Shown here in pieces: positions 1-7,605 of a stretch of 9,837 nt of DNA. Positions within the stretch are counted from its first letter, which is position 1, and every line of letters begins with the position of its first letter. This DNA is from Thermoleophilia bacterium (lineage in GTDB: Bacteria > Actinomycetota > Thermoleophilia > Gaiellales > SKUG01), in assembly GCA_007122215.1 (NCBI GenBank), contig SKUG01000281.1:1-9837 (forward strand), in the 5' to 3' direction. The notes below the pieces were generated by a model. That model worked only from the letters and a program-made list of their open reading frames with translations. It was not told where the DNA came from and did no database searches. Both the position numbers and the translations under genes were made by a program.

Positions 1-1
1 C

Positions 2-1120
<1,119 letters not shown>

Positions 1121-1126
<6 letters not shown>

Positions 1127-1169
1127 CGCCTATCGCCCGGCGACCTGGGCGGCCGTCCCCGGGTCAGGC
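1121..1169. terminator. Convergent-gene inverted repeat, possible bidirectional terminator
   Basis: A perfect 7-bp inverted repeat (GCCTGAC at 1121-1127, GTCAGGC at 1163-1169) covers both stop codons of the facing genes. Inside it is a second stem, CGCCC at 1134-1138 with GGGCG at 1147-1151 and an 8-base loop. There is no T-run on either side, so an intrinsic terminator is uncertain; high-GC actinobacteria often use stems without a U-tract. Confidence 0.35.
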
Positions 1170-1946
1170 TGCCAGCAGGGCGCCGCGCACGGCCTCGTAT
1201 GCCGCTCCCGACCAGTTGAGCACGCCGTAGTGGTTGTTCAGCAGCGACGGGCGCAGCGAGACGTTCATCCCGTTGGGAATCTGCGCGGCCCGTGCCGAGA
1301 CCAGGCCATCGCTGACACCCGCAAAGACCGAGGTGTAGCGCGGCCCGCGGCCCACGCGGGCAAGGCCCCGGGTCGACTGTGCCAGCTGCAGCTGAGCGAT
1401 CACCTCGCTCCCGGCGATCAGCTGCGCCAGCGACGGCGGCACGATCCGGCGCAGGCCCGGGATGCGGGCCAGCATCCGCCCCAGGCCACCGACCAGGCCG
1501 TCGGCCCCGTTGTGGGGGGTGGCGAGCGTGACGATCGCCTCGATCGCCTGGTCACCGGCACCGAGCTCGGCGTGCATGCGCGACAGCAGCCCGCCCTGGC
1601 TGAACCCCACGAGGCTCAGCTCGTCCTGGCCTGCGTGCGCCCGGATCCGCTGCAGCGCGAGCTGCAGCTGCCCCACGGATGCGTGCATGTCGATCAGGCC
1701 CCGGCCGGGCAGGTCGACCACGTAGACCCGGAAGCCGTCCGCGGCCAGGGACGCGGCATACCTGCGCCAGCTGTGGGGCGAGTTCGCGAAGCCCGACACG
1801 AGCACCACCGGGGGCGCCGACCGGGCCCGCTCGTACCCGGCGGTTCCATGGCGCCCGCCCAGCAGGAAGGGGCTGGGGTCCAGCCGCTCGACGGCGGTGA
1901 CCACGCCGGCCAGCAGGCGGTCCACGGGTGTCAGTCGTGCCGTCAC
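1164..1946 (-). CDS. Lipase/esterase-like alpha/beta hydrolase
   Basis: Predicted serine hydrolase of the alpha/beta fold, resembling bacterial triacylglycerol lipases and esterases; 260 residues with the start chosen. The nucleophile elbow GFSQGG places Ser116. The remaining triad members are probably Asp213 in GVSDG and His239 in NNHYG. An early PPVVLVSGF strand-turn (residues 45-53) should form the oxyanion region, and ATPHNGA (142-148) is typical of lipases in this group. There is no convincing Sec signal peptide; the N-terminal LLAGVVTAVE stretch is short and lacks a basic n-region with a cleavage site. The GTG start at 1946 follows GGGGAGG (1956-1950) with only 3 bases between. An in-frame GTG at 1958 with AGGG upstream is an alternative that adds four residues. 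The open frame continues to 2561, but that extension is antisense to the HhH-GPD gene and is not coding. Substrate unknown. Confidence 0.85.
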   Translation of the reverse strand: MTARLTPVDRLLAGVVTAVERLDPSPFLLGGRHGTAGYERARSAPPVVLVSGFANSPHSWRRYAASLAADGFRVYVVDLPGRGLIDMHASVGQLQLALQRIRAHAGQDELSLVGFSQGGLLSRMHAELGAGDQAIEAIVTLATPHNGADGLVGGLGRMLARIPGLRRIVPPSLAQLIAGSEVIAQLQLAQSTRGLARVGRGPRYTSVFAGVSDGLVSARAAQIPNGMNVSLRPSLLNNHYGVLNWSGAAYEAVRGALLAA

Positions 1947-1993
1947 GTTCCTCCCCACACGATCCCTGCCCCTGGTGGCCTCGACGACTTCGG

Positions 1994-2002
1994 TAGATTC
2001 TA
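1994..2002. promoter_or_regulatory. Back-to-back -10 elements of a divergent promoter
   Basis: The 9-bp palindrome TAGATTCTA reads as a -10 element on both strands: TAGATT (1994-1999) for the plus-strand HhH-GPD gene and TAGAAT (2002-1997) for the minus-strand hydrolase. On the plus strand the ATG lies 7 bases after the hexamer and no Shine-Dalgarno is present, which predicts a leaderless or nearly leaderless mRNA. On the minus strand the leader would be about 45 bases and carries GGGGAGG. No good -35 hexamer is visible for either direction. Both polymerases could not occupy the site at once. Confidence 0.55.
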
Positions 2003-2006
2003 GTGC

Positions 2007-2591
2007 ATGAACGCACCGCACTCCATGACCCGTCCCGACGTCCTGCACCTGTCCAACGACCCCGAGGCCAACCGGCTCATCGCCCGCGACCCGGCAGCGC
2101 TGCTGATCGGCTTCCTGCTCGACCAGCAGATCACCGTGCAGAAGGCCTTCGAGGGGCCCCTGCGGCTGCTCGAGCGCGCCGGAACCATCGAGCCTGCAGC
2201 GCTCGCGGCCATGCCCCTCGACGAGCTCACCGACCACGTCCGTGCCAGGCCCGCCATCCACCGCTTCCCGGGCAACATGGCCAAGCGTGTCCAGCAGGCC
2301 ATGCAGCTCGTCGTCGACCGCTACGACGGAGACGTCGACAGGATCTGGCTCGAGGCCACCGACACCGCCGACGTGCGGCAGCGCCTCGAGGAGATCCCGG
2401 GCCTCGGGGCCCATACGGCACTGACCTTCACCACCGTCCTGGCCCGTCGCTTCGGCCTGCCGTTCGCGGGGTTCGAGGACGAGCTGCCACCCTACGGCTG
2501 CCTCGGGGACGTCGACTCCCCGGAGGCGCTCGAGGCCTACCAGGCTGCCAAGCGTGCGCACAAGGCAGCCCTGCGCGCAGCGAAGGCATGA
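2007..2591 (+). CDS. HhH-GPD-type base-excision-repair family protein
   Basis: This 194-residue protein belongs to the small actinobacterial HhH-GPD group annotated as base excision DNA repair protein (I recognise it as the TIGR03252 type). The helix-hairpin-helix is seen at residues 127-141 (LEEIPGLGAHTALTF). Other family hallmarks are ARDPAALLIGFLLDQQ (27-41), RFPGNMAKRV (86-95) and a C-terminal VDSPEALEAYQAAKRAHKAA. The Asp that canonical glycosylases carry about 20 residues after the hairpin is absent: Ala154/Gly155 stand there, with Glu157 and Asp158 nearby. There is only one Cys, so no 4Fe-4S cluster. Activity on damaged bases is therefore unproven and it may bind DNA without classical catalysis. 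The ATG at 2007 is preferred because a -10 hexamer lies 7 bases upstream; an internal ATG at 2025 has no ribosome site. The stop overlaps the aldehyde dehydrogenase start (ATGA). Confidence 0.88.
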   Translation: MNAPHSMTRPDVLHLSNDPEANRLIARDPAALLIGFLLDQQITVQKAFEGPLRLLERAGTIEPAALAAMPLDELTDHVRARPAIHRFPGNMAKRVQQAMQLVVDRYDGDVDRIWLEATDTADVRQRLEEIPGLGAHTALTFTTVLARRFGLPFAGFEDELPPYGCLGDVDSPEALEAYQAAKRAHKAALRAAKA

Positions 2592-4006
2592 TGGCGACTG
2601 GCACCGCCCGGAAGCTGGAGGTTCGCGCCCCCTGGGATGGCAGCAGCGTCCGCAGCTGCACCGCCACCGATGCCGCCGCGCTGGATGGTGCGATCGCCGC
2701 AGCCCGGGATGCGCTGGCCGATCCGCTGCCCGCCCATGAGGCAGCAGCGATCCTCGAGCGCTGCGCCCGGCTGCTGGGCGAGCGCGCCGAGGAGCTCGCG
2801 CAGCTCATCCGGGATGAGGCCGGCAAGCCCATCAGCCTCGCCCGGGCCGAGGTTGCCCGCTCCCGGGACACCCTGACCTTCTCCGCCCACGAGGCCCGCC
2901 GCGGCAGGGGCGAGATCGTGCCCATGGACGCCTCGGCCGCCGGCGCCGGCTACGTCGCAACCGTCGAGCGCGTACCCGTCGGGGTCGTTGCCGCGATCAC
3001 CCCGTTCAACTTCCCGCTCAACCTCAGCTGCCACAAGCTCGGCCCGGCGATCGCTGCCGGCTGCAGCATCGTCCACAAGCCAGCCAGCCAGGTGCCGCTC
3101 ACCGCGCTCGCGCTGCGCGAGCTGCTGGTCGAGTCGGGGCTGCCTGCGGCCTGGCTGCAGCTCGTGCCCGGCCCGGGGCGCCAGGTCGGCGAGCCCCTGG
3201 CGACCGATCTGCGGATCGCCCACCTCAGCTTCACCGGCAGCGGCGACGTGGGCTGGCACCTGGCCGGGCTCGCCACCCGCACCCGGGTGGCGCTGGAGCT
3301 GGGCAACTCCACGCCCGTGATCGTCCGCGCCGGCATCGACGTTGGCGACGCCGCCCGCCGGATCGCCGTCGCTGCGATGGGGTACGCCGGCCAGAGCTGC
3401 ATCAGCATCCAGCGCGTGCTCGTGGAGGACGCGATCGCCGGGGAGCTCACCGAGGCGCTGGCCGCGGCCGTGGATGCGCTCGGGGTGGGCGACCCCGCGG
3501 ATGCGGACACCGTGGTCGGGCCGATGATCAGCGAGCAGGATGCCGCCCGTGCCCGTGGAGTCGTGGATGCGGCCATCGAGGCCGGCGCCCGGCTCGTGCG
3601 CGGGGGCAGCGTCGTGGATGGCCTGCCCAACCGTCAGACGCTCCAGCCGACGATCCTCGACGGCATCGCCCCGGGGATGGATGCCTTCGACCAGGAGGCC
3701 TTCGCGCCCCTGCTGGGGATCACGCGCTTTGCCACCGACGCCGAGGCAGTCCGCCTCGCCAACGCCACGCGTTACGGCCTGCAGATGGGCATCCTCGACG
3801 CCGACCTTGCCCGCGCGCTGGAGATGGCCGGGCAGCTCGATGCCGGCGCGGTCACCATCAACGAGGTGCCGACCTTCCGCGCCGACCAGATGCCCTACGG
3901 TGGCACGAAGGACTCGGGCAACACCCGGGAAGGACCCCGCTACGCCATCCGCGAGCTGACCCGGGAACGCATGGTGCTGCGGCCCCGCTCCCGAGGCGGC
4001 AGCTGA
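2588..4006 (+). CDS. NAD(P)-dependent aldehyde dehydrogenase (lactaldehyde/non-phosphorylating GAPDH-like subgroup)
   Basis: This enzyme oxidises an aldehyde to a carboxylic acid with NAD(P)+ in the cytoplasm. It is 472 residues, the normal family length. Key residues are Asn141 in PFNFP, the cofactor-binding FTGSGDVG (215-222), the general-base Glu237 in LELGN, the nucleophile Cys271 in GQSCIS, and Glu370 in QEAFAP. The C-terminal region INEVPTFRADQMPYGGTKDSG with REGPRYAI resembles lactaldehyde, phosphonoacetaldehyde and succinate-semialdehyde-type enzymes rather than betaine aldehyde dehydrogenases. The usual LELGG is LELGN here, as in part of that subgroup. The start is ATG 2588, sharing ATGA with the previous stop; a second ATG follows at 2591. 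Only a weak AAGG precedes it, so translation is probably coupled to the HhH-GPD gene. The frame is open upstream to 2003, but that stretch is the shadow of the previous gene. The true substrate cannot be read from sequence. Confidence 0.93.
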   Translation: MMATGTARKLEVRAPWDGSSVRSCTATDAAALDGAIAAARDALADPLPAHEAAAILERCARLLGERAEELAQLIRDEAGKPISLARAEVARSRDTLTFSAHEARRGRGEIVPMDASAAGAGYVATVERVPVGVVAAITPFNFPLNLSCHKLGPAIAAGCSIVHKPASQVPLTALALRELLVESGLPAAWLQLVPGPGRQVGEPLATDLRIAHLSFTGSGDVGWHLAGLATRTRVALELGNSTPVIVRAGIDVGDAARRIAVAAMGYAGQSCISIQRVLVEDAIAGELTEALAAAVDALGVGDPADADTVVGPMISEQDAARARGVVDAAIEAGARLVRGGSVVDGLPNRQTLQPTILDGIAPGMDAFDQEAFAPLLGITRFATDAEAVRLANATRYGLQMGILDADLARALEMAGQLDAGAVTINEVPTFRADQMPYGGTKDSGNTREGPRYAIRELTRERMVLRPRSRGGS

Positions 4007-4026
4007 CGCTCGCACGGCGCAGCAGG

Positions 4027-4041
4027 GCCGGCACGCCCGGC
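4027..4041 (+). terminator. Possible stem-loop terminator after aldehyde dehydrogenase
   Basis: GCCGG (4027-4031) pairs with CCGGC (4037-4041) across a 5-base loop, 20 bases after the stop codon. There is no T-run. A nearby low-complexity stretch of CCCCG units (4070-4083) follows. Weak evidence. Confidence 0.3.
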
Positions 4042-4121
4042 TGACACGCTACAGGTTGCTGGCTGCCTGCCCCGCCCCGCCCCAGGGGATGCCCGCCCTC
4101 CTGCTGGCTGGCGTCGTCGGG

Positions 4122-4127
4122 TAGCAT
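4122..4127 (+). promoter_or_regulatory. Putative -10 element (TAGCAT) of the M32 carboxypeptidase gene
   Basis: TAGCAT fits the TAnnnT actinobacterial -10 pattern and would start transcription near 4134, leaving a leader of about 33 bases that contains the AGAGG ribosome site. No recognisable -35 hexamer lies 16-18 bases upstream. Confidence 0.4.
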
Positions 4128-4152
4128 CGAGTCCACCCGCCGTCGACCCAGC

Positions 4153-4157
4153 AGAGG
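4153..4157 (+). promoter_or_regulatory. Ribosome binding site deciding the M32 start
   Basis: AGAGG ends 9 bases before ATG 4167. The in-frame ATG at 4158 directly abuts this motif and so could not use it, which favours 4167. Confidence 0.55.
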
Positions 4158-4166
4158 ATGCCGCCC

Positions 4167-5657
4167 ATGACCACAGCCACCGCCCAGGATCCCGCCACCG
4201 AGACCACCGGCCTGACCCGCCTGCGCACCCTTGCCCGGGAGCTCGACAACCTGCGCCAGGCGCTGTCGCTGCTCAGCTGGGACGAGCAGACCAAGATGCC
4301 GTCGCCCGGTGCCGGTGACCGTGCCGCTGCCAAGTCGCTGCTCAGCGGCATCGTCCACGACCGTGCCACCTCCGACGAGCTGCGGGCCGCCATCGAGTCC
4401 GTCGAGGATGCCGATCCCAACAACGTCGAGGCTGCCCGCATGCGTCGCCACTACGAGCAGGCGACCTGCATTCCCAACGAGTTCGTGCGCGAGCAGTCGG
4501 AGGTCGTCTCGGCCGCCAACCAGGCCTGGCAGCAGGCCCGCTCCGAGGACCGCTTCGAGCTCTTCGCCGACCACCTCGATCGGGTCTTCGAGCTGGCCCG
4601 TCGCGAGGCCGAGCTGCGCGGCTACGAGACCGAGCCCTACGACGCCCTGCTCGACCAGTACGAGGAGGGGATGACCGCCGACGTGCTCGCCGGGCTCTTC
4701 AGCGACCTGCGCGCGCCGTCCCGCGAGCTGCTCGACTCGCTGGACGCACCCGACTGGTCGCTGCTGCAGCAGCACTACGACGTGGACGTCCAGCGCGCGC
4801 TCGCGCCGTCGTTTGCCGAGTCGGTCGGCTTCGACCTCAGCCGCGGGCGGATCGATGACACCACCCACCCGTTCTGCTCGGGCATCGGCATCGGGGACAC
4901 GCGCCTGACGGCCCGCTACATCGAGGACTGGCTCCCGGGCGGGATCTTCGCGGTGATCCACGAGGCCGGCCACGGCGTCTACGGCCAGGGCGTGGAGAAC
5001 GCGGCGCTGCCCGCCACCATCAACGGTGCCGCCGGCATGGGGACCCACGAGTCCCAGTCACGCTTCTTCGAGAACATCGTGGGCCGCAGCCTGCCCTACT
5101 GGGAGCACCACTACCCGCGGCTGCAGGCCGCCTTCCCCGAGCAGCTCGGCAGCGTCGACGTGACGGCCTTCCACCAGGCGATCAACCAGTCCGGGCCCAG
5201 CCTGATCCGCGTCGAGGCCGACGAGCTGACCTACAACCTGCACGTCGGGCTGCGCTTCGAGCTCGAGCGCGCGCTGCTGGCCGGCGAGCTTGCCGCCCAT
5301 GACCTGCCCGAGGCCTGGAACTCGAAGATGCGCGAGTGGGTCGGCATCGAGCCAGGCAGCGATCGCGAGGGCTGCCTGCAGGACGTCCACTGGTCGTTCG
5401 GGCTGATCGGCTACTTCCCGACCTACACGCTGGGGAACGTGTACGCCGCGCAGTACCTGCAGGCCGTGCGAGCCGACATCCCGGACCTCGACGACCAGCT
5501 GCGGGCCGGCACGATCGAGCCGCTGCGCAGCTGGTTCCAGGAGCGGATCTACGACCACGGCGAGGTCTACACCGGGCGCGAGCTCCTGACGCGTGCCACC
5601 GGGCAGGACGTCGATGCCACCCCGCTCGTGGAGTACCTGCGCGGCCGCTTCGGCTGA
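4167..5657 (+). CDS. Carboxypeptidase Taq family metallocarboxypeptidase (peptidase M32)
   Basis: Cytoplasmic zinc carboxypeptidase that removes C-terminal amino acids from peptides with broad specificity, as described for Thermus and Pyrococcus M32 enzymes. The length of 496 residues is typical for the family. The zinc site is HEAGH (His265, catalytic Glu266, His269) with the third ligand Glu295 in HESQSRFFEN, at the spacing expected for M32. Further family blocks are the DEQTKMPSPGAGDRA stretch near residue 38, GRIDDTTHPFCSG near 229, IRVEADELTYNLH near 349 and DVHWSFGLIGYFPTYTLG near 408. There is no signal peptide. The start at 4167 is set by the AGAGG upstream. The gene has its own apparent promoter and no close partner; the following gene begins 239 bases later. 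The role is most likely peptide turnover. Confidence 0.97.
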   Translation: MTTATAQDPATETTGLTRLRTLARELDNLRQALSLLSWDEQTKMPSPGAGDRAAAKSLLSGIVHDRATSDELRAAIESVEDADPNNVEAARMRRHYEQATCIPNEFVREQSEVVSAANQAWQQARSEDRFELFADHLDRVFELARREAELRGYETEPYDALLDQYEEGMTADVLAGLFSDLRAPSRELLDSLDAPDWSLLQQHYDVDVQRALAPSFAESVGFDLSRGRIDDTTHPFCSGIGIGDTRLTARYIEDWLPGGIFAVIHEAGHGVYGQGVENAALPATINGAAGMGTHESQSRFFENIVGRSLPYWEHHYPRLQAAFPEQLGSVDVTAFHQAINQSGPSLIRVEADELTYNLHVGLRFELERALLAGELAAHDLPEAWNSKMREWVGIEPGSDREGCLQDVHWSFGLIGYFPTYTLGNVYAAQYLQAVRADIPDLDDQLRAGTIEPLRSWFQERIYDHGEVYTGRELLTRATGQDVDATPLVEYLRGRFG

Positions 5658-5658
5658 G

Positions 5659-5674
5659 CTGCCTGCCTGCCTGC
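5659..5674 (+). repeat. CTGC x4 tetranucleotide repeat
   Basis: Four perfect CTGC units lie one base after the M32 stop codon. They are outside any coding region, so length change would not alter a protein. Short and possibly chance in this composition. Confidence 0.6.
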
Positions 5675-5686
5675 GCGTGCGGCCGT

Positions 5687-5703
5687 CCCCGGCGCGCTCG
5701 GGG
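5687..5703 (+). terminator. Possible GC-rich stem-loop after M32 gene
   Basis: CCCCG (5687-5691) pairs with CGGGG (5699-5703) across a 7-base loop, about 30 bases after the M32 stop. There is no T-run, so it is at best a U-less terminator. Confidence 0.3.
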
Positions 5704-5739
5704 TGACTCGCTCGCGGTTGCGGCCAGCACAACATGGCG

Positions 5740-5786
5740 CACGTGGGCTCAAGCATTCGCGCTGCCGTGCCGAGCCCGACCACGTG
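5740..5786. promoter_or_regulatory. Imperfect inverted repeat with two CACGTG palindromes in the 239-bp gap
   Basis: CACGTGGGCTC (5740-5750) is mirrored by GAGCCC (5772-5777) and CACGTG (5781-5786), with a 4-base insertion in the right arm and a 21-base loop. The two CACGTG hexamers start 41 bp apart, close to four helical turns. The arrangement could be a paired binding site or an RNA hairpin ahead of the 93-codon gene. The rest of the gap 5658-5896 shows no open frame that I can support and no clear promoter. Confidence 0.25.
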
Positions 5787-5883
5787 GCAGGTCCCGCCCC
5801 CGGGGAGGGTGTCCCCGCGAGGACCTGCATGGTGGTTGGTGCATGGAGGACCACGGGACATCCAGTGATGGGCTGGCCGGCCT

Positions 5884-5888
5884 GGAGG
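5884..5888 (+). promoter_or_regulatory. Strong Shine-Dalgarno deciding the start of the 93-codon gene
   Basis: GGAGG lies 8 bases before ATG 5897, an ideal spacing. The upstream in-frame ATG at 5843 has no comparable site, and an in-frame GTG at 5891 is too close to the motif. Confidence 0.65.
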
Positions 5889-5896
5889 CGGTGCGG

Positions 5897-6178
5897 ATGC
5901 GCATCACCGGCATCCGCGAGCTCGGCAGCGGCCGTGCCCGCCGCTGGATCGTCGAGGGCACCGATTCCCACCCCGCCCCCGTCCGCCACGAGTACGTCAG
6001 CGAGATGCTCGAGCAGAATCCCGGATCGCGCATCGCGCCGGGCATGGTGGTCGATGCGGTGCTGCGCTCGTCGACCGGAACCGTGCGCCAGGTCGAGCTG
6101 CCGCTGCTGGCGATCGAGGTCGAGCCGATCGGCTACGACGCCGAGGACGACTCCTGGGACTGGGGTGCCGCGGCGTAG
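5897..6178 (+). CDS. Hypothetical protein, 93 residues, no family recognised
   Basis: I do not recognise this protein. It has a basic N-terminal third (MRITGIRELGSGRARRW), a central part with alternating hydrophobic residues that looks beta-rich (APGMVVDAVL, VRQVELPLLAIEVEPI), and an acidic aromatic tail (DAEDDSWDWGAAA). There is no Cys, no signal peptide and no membrane segment, so a small cytoplasmic domain is likely. A GGAGG 8 bases upstream supports the ATG at 5897; starting at ATG 5843 would add 18 residues. The last 46 bases overlap the 3' end of the minus-strand M20 gene, tail to tail. The strong ribosome site and the non-repetitive, beta-rich composition argue for a real gene, but conservation could not be tested. 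Confidence 0.65.
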   Translation: MRITGIRELGSGRARRWIVEGTDSHPAPVRHEYVSEMLEQNPGSRIAPGMVVDAVLRSSTGTVRQVELPLLAIEVEPIGYDAEDDSWDWGAAA

Positions 6179-7566
6179 CCGTGCAGGAAGCGGATCGATG
6201 CCGCGATCCCCCGGTGGAACTGTGCCAGCGTGATCTTCTCGTTGGGCGAGTGCAGGCGATCGTCGGGCAGCCCGAACCCCATCAGCACGGTCCCCGCAAT
6301 CCCGAGCACCTGGGCAAACGATGCCACCACGGGGATCGATCCCCCGGCCCGCTCGAACACCGGCGCCCGCCCGAACTCGGCTGCCAGCGCTGCCGATGCC
6401 GCCTGCATCGCAGGATGCTTGACGTCGACCAGGCAGGGGTGTCCGCCGTGCAGCTCACGCACCTCGACGCCGATCCCCTCCGGCGCATGGTGCTCGAGGT
6501 GTCGGCGCAGCAGCGCCGCCGTGGATCCGGGGCGCTGGTGTGGCACGAGCCGCATCGAGACCTTCGCGTGGGCGCGCGCAGGAAGCACGGTCTTGGCCCC
6601 CGGGTCGATGTAGCCGCCCCAGATGCCGTTGACCTCCACCGTCGGGCGCGTGCCGATCCGCTCGGCGGTGGAGTAGCCCGCCTCGCCGTGCAGGTGCTTC
6701 GCGCCGCTCGAGGCGAGGAAGCCGGCCTCGTCGAAGGGGACCTCCGCAAGGCGCGCCCGCTCGGCCGGATCAAGCTCGAGGACGTCGTCGTAGAAGCCCT
6801 CGACCAGCACCCGCCCGTCGGCATCCTTGAGGGTGGCCAGCAGCCGCCCGAGCTCCTCTGCCGGATTGCGCACCGTGCCGCCGTAGAGCCCGGAGTGCAG
6901 GTCGTGGGTGGGGCCGGAGACGGTGACCTCGCAGTAGGCCATCCCCCGCAACGAGGCGACCAGGGATGGCTGGTCTGGGCCGGGCATGTGGGTGTCGGAG
7001 ATCAGGCCACAGTCGGCGGCGAGCTCCGCGGCGTGCTCCTCGAGGAAGCCGTCGAGGTGGACGCTGCCCGACTCCTCCTCGCCCTCGATCACCAGCTTCA
7101 CGTTCAGCGGCAGCCGGCCGTCGGTGGCGAGGATGGACTCGAGCGCCTTGACGTGGGTGTAGAGCTGGCCCTTGTCATCGCTGGCGCCGCGGGCGTAGAG
7201 GTTGCCCTCCCGCTCCTGCGGGTCGAACGGGTCGCTCAGCCACTCGTCCAGCGGATCGGGGGGCTGCACGTCGTAGTGTCCATAGAGCAGCACGGTCGGC
7301 GCGCCCGGGCCGGCCCCGAGCCACTCCGCATAGAGGATGGGCGGGCCGCCGGTCTCGTGCAGCTCGACCCGCTCGAGGCCGATCCGCTCGAGCTCGGTCG
7401 CGAGCCGCATCGCCGCAGCCCGGCAGTCGTCCAGGTGCTCGTCCTGGGTGGAGATGCTCGGGATACGCAGCAGCTCGCAGAGCTCGTCGACGAAGCGATC
7501 GGCGTGCTCGGCTGCGTAGCGAAGGGCGGCATCGGGACCCGCGCTGGTGGTAGCGGTCGTGCTCAT
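6133..7566 (-). CDS. M20 family dinuclear zinc dipeptidase (Rv2522c/carnosinase-like)
   Basis: Cytoplasmic metallopeptidase predicted to hydrolyse dipeptides or short peptides; 477 residues, as in the carnosinase/PepV-like branch of M20. The zinc ligands and catalytic residues are all visible by analogy with human CN2: His97 and Asp99 in GHYDVQPP, bridging Asp130 in GASDDKG, catalytic Glu164 and ligand Glu165 in EGEEESGS, Asp191 in LISDTH, and His439 in LHSPNEK. The lid/dimerisation domain carries HDLHSGLYGG (221-230). The start is ATG 7566, where GGGAGG ends only 2 bases upstream. A TAGACT hexamer 8 bases before the ATG suggests an almost leaderless mRNA instead. The M14 peptidase gene ends 39 bases upstream, so read-through from it is also likely. 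The last residues (PQSQESSSAS) form a low-complexity tail that overlaps the opposing 93-codon gene. Confidence 0.95.
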   Translation of the reverse strand: MSTTATTSAGPDAALRYAAEHADRFVDELCELLRIPSISTQDEHLDDCRAAAMRLATELERIGLERVELHETGGPPILYAEWLGAGPGAPTVLLYGHYDVQPPDPLDEWLSDPFDPQEREGNLYARGASDDKGQLYTHVKALESILATDGRLPLNVKLVIEGEEESGSVHLDGFLEEHAAELAADCGLISDTHMPGPDQPSLVASLRGMAYCEVTVSGPTHDLHSGLYGGTVRNPAEELGRLLATLKDADGRVLVEGFYDDVLELDPAERARLAEVPFDEAGFLASSGAKHLHGEAGYSTAERIGTRPTVEVNGIWGGYIDPGAKTVLPARAHAKVSMRLVPHQRPGSTAALLRRHLEHHAPEGIGVEVRELHGGHPCLVDVKHPAMQAASAALAAEFGRAPVFERAGGSIPVVASFAQVLGIAGTVLMGFGLPDDRLHSPNEKITLAQFHRGIAASIRFLHGYAAAPQSQESSSAS

Positions 7567-7574
7567 GACCTCCC

Positions 7575-7580
7575 AGTCTA
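7575..7580 (-). promoter_or_regulatory. Putative -10 element (TAGACT) just before the M20 dipeptidase gene
   Basis: Read on the minus strand, TAGACT fits TAnnnT and stops 8 bases before the ATG, placing the transcript start within about two bases of the start codon. It sits in the 39-base gap after the M14 gene and would be an internal operon promoter. No clear -35 hexamer. Confidence 0.4.
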
Positions 7581-7605
7581 GCCACCGCACCTGCGGGACC
7601 GGGAC

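Noticed and set aside
2003..2587. Apparent N-terminal extension making a 667-residue aldehyde dehydrogenase fusion
   Set aside because: The extension is the +1-frame shadow of the HhH-GPD gene; aldehyde dehydrogenases of this subgroup are about 470 residues and the ATGA junction gives a natural start.
2537..4015. 492-codon open frame on the minus strand opposite the aldehyde dehydrogenase
   Set aside because: Its translation is Gly/Arg/Asp-rich with no recognisable domain, and it mirrors a convincing plus-strand enzyme. High third-position GC keeps antisense frames open.
4070..4083. CCCCG repeat units after the aldehyde dehydrogenase
   Set aside because: Only two to three short units in a GC-rich gap; no sign of an array or mobile-element end.
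3858..5048. 396-codon minus-strand frame opposite the M32 gene
   Set aside because: Low-complexity Gly/Val/Leu/Arg translation without a family match, antisense to a clear peptidase.
5336..5842. Open frame from inside the M32 gene running into the orphan gene, possibly a longer protein
   Set aside because: The upstream half is an out-of-frame reading of the M32 gene, and the only strong ribosome site is at 5884-5888.
6181..7581. 466-codon plus-strand open frame opposite the M20 dipeptidase
   Set aside because: Complete antisense of a gene with all catalytic residues intact; composition is that of a shadow frame.
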